From Strigops habroptila (Eukaryota > Chordata > Aves > Psittaciformes > Psittacidae), in NCBI RefSeq assembly GCF_004027225.2, contig NC_046358.1, positions 64,217,528-64,281,527 of the forward strand: a stretch of 64,000 nt of DNA. Direction: 5' to 3'. This document shows positions 63,037 through 64,000 of this stretch, piece after piece. The notes under the pieces were generated by a model that did no database searches, was not told the DNA's origin, and was given only the letters and a program-made list of their open reading frames with translations. The number at the start of each line of letters is the position of its first letter. Positions within the stretch are counted from its first letter, which is position 1. A program made the position numbers and the translations under genes.

Positions 63037-64000
63037 CTGCAAGGACACATTGCCCTGAGGTCAGCCACACACTGCAGACAGCAAGCTGGGTACAGTACAG
63101 GTATGTGCATCAAAGGGCCAGGCAGCAAGCTGGGTAAGGTACACGTATGTGCATCAAAGGGCATGTCTGTGATGTATCAGGAGATACTAAGTTCTTAATG
63201 TATTTGATGTTACCACCACCAAGGGCTGGATCCTGACAGTTATGAGTAATACCTCAGATACCGGTATTGTCCCAGTGTCTATCAGTGCATGGATCCACCA
63301 CTGTCTGAATCTGAGAATACTGTGTTCCTGTCTCCAGCTAATGAATTTAAAAGAAAGCAGTATCTCAGAAGAAATACAGTGAAACAATTTACATCTATGA
63401 ACTCTTAAAATAGTTGCCACTATTAATACATATAGTATTTGTTTAGCAGCATTTTGACTGACTGTATCACTGTGAAGAAAATAACTTGAATAAATCAATT
63501 GAAGTTCTAAAGGTGGTCCCTTTAACTTCATAGGAGCACAGTATAGCAAAATCACAGTAGCACTAATCCTTCTTTGCTCTGAATTCATCACTGGTTCTGT
63601 TCCAAATCTGGATCTACACTATACCAGCTTAAAGCTAAATGATCTTATCATCCATATAATTCAGTTCATGTATTAAAGAAGGCCTGTATTCCACAGGCTC
63701 TCCAAAATATGATTTTGCTAAATATTTGCTTACAGTATTGGATGGCCCATTTGGTTAAAGACCATTAAACAGAACTGTTTGAGATAAACAGAAGAATTGC
63801 TTCTGCACATAAAGAGAAAAGGATATATTCTCTTTGCATCACAGAAAAACAAATTGATTCTAATTCTAGTTATGAAAATTGGATGGACTATTGTGTTTGA
63901 AATTACACCTCTTACTGTAGGTGAGCCAACAGACTGATGTGCCACACGTAGGCTGGGAACTGAAATCACACTTAATTAGGAGATTACTGAACAGTTCTGA
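63037..64000 (-). other. partial NELL2 intron upstream of the VWC exon, runs off the window
   Basis: This is the 3' part of the next intron upstream. It contains a plausible branch-point motif (ctgac on the minus strand near 63058) and a near-perfect 40-bp repeat at 63079-63162. I searched it for the preceding NELL2 exon (the segment with the CPHEGG and HNGQVW motifs of the family) and did not find it, so that exon lies beyond position 64000. Confidence 0.75.
63079..63162. repeat. two-copy tandem duplication, 44-bp period, in NELL2 intron
   Basis: Copy one (63079-63118) and copy two (63123-63162) share 37 of 40 bases and end in tgtgcatcaaagggc. The nearer copy starts only 43 nt from the acceptor of the 62860-63036 exon. 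The three mismatches suggest a fairly recent duplication. Confidence 0.9.

Noticed and set aside
63187-63969. Minus-strand frames upstream of the VWC exon as further NELL2 exons
   Set aside because: They lack the cysteine-rich EGF/VWC pattern and suitable splice borders, and do not contain the expected preceding segment.
1-64000. CRISPR array, bacterial operons, riboswitches or prophage
   Set aside because: The sequence is vertebrate nuclear DNA with introns and LINE/LTR remnants. No regularly spaced repeat with unique spacers of CRISPR type is present.

Overview
This is vertebrate, almost certainly avian, nuclear DNA. Three things point to a neognath bird: truncated CR1 LINE 3' ends of the bird type, a solo ERVL-type LTR of a family common in bird genomes with an intact 5-bp target duplication, and short introns carrying conserved NELL2 exons. 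The species cannot be fixed from the sequence.

The only protein-coding content I can support is the 3' end of NELL2 on the minus strand, at about 57.8-63.0 kb. Three consecutive exons encode the final 150 codons: a von Willebrand factor type C (VWC) segment (62860-63036), a second VWC segment (60888-61112), and a terminal exon with the last 16 codons and stop (59568-59618). All joins are phase 0 with GT/AG borders. Upstream exons lie beyond the right edge. The 3' UTR runs leftward, with candidate polyadenylation hexamers at 58892 and 57851.

The other ~57 kb, downstream of NELL2, is intergenic. In other amniotes TMEM117 lies tail-to-tail with NELL2, but I find no trace of its last exon, so it presumably ends left of the window. 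Most of 1-34 kb is AT-rich unique sequence with one old CR1 (815-1160), a pair of related unclassified repeats (20912-21033 and 23161-23295) and a minus-strand retroviral-type LTR (21359-22115). From 34.5 to 36 kb the DNA is more GC-rich and contains an unusual block (35108-35433) of about 30-bp repeats in both orientations. Its units contain GGTTAC-N3-AGGTCA, which resembles a DR3 nuclear-receptor element. Further right are the solo ERVL LTR (37821-38388), an AAAAT microsatellite beside a CR1 end (39440-39766), two local tandem duplications (41.7 and 42.6 kb), another CR1 (45506-45835) and an internally deleted relative of the ERVL LTR (47425-47571).

The listed open reading frames outside NELL2 look like chance frames: they overlap on both strands, match no family I recognise and lack splice context. 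I found no RNA gene, no CRISPR array and no complete mobile element. I see no clear evidence of a new biological system. The most unusual non-genic structure is the 35.1-35.4 kb repeat block.
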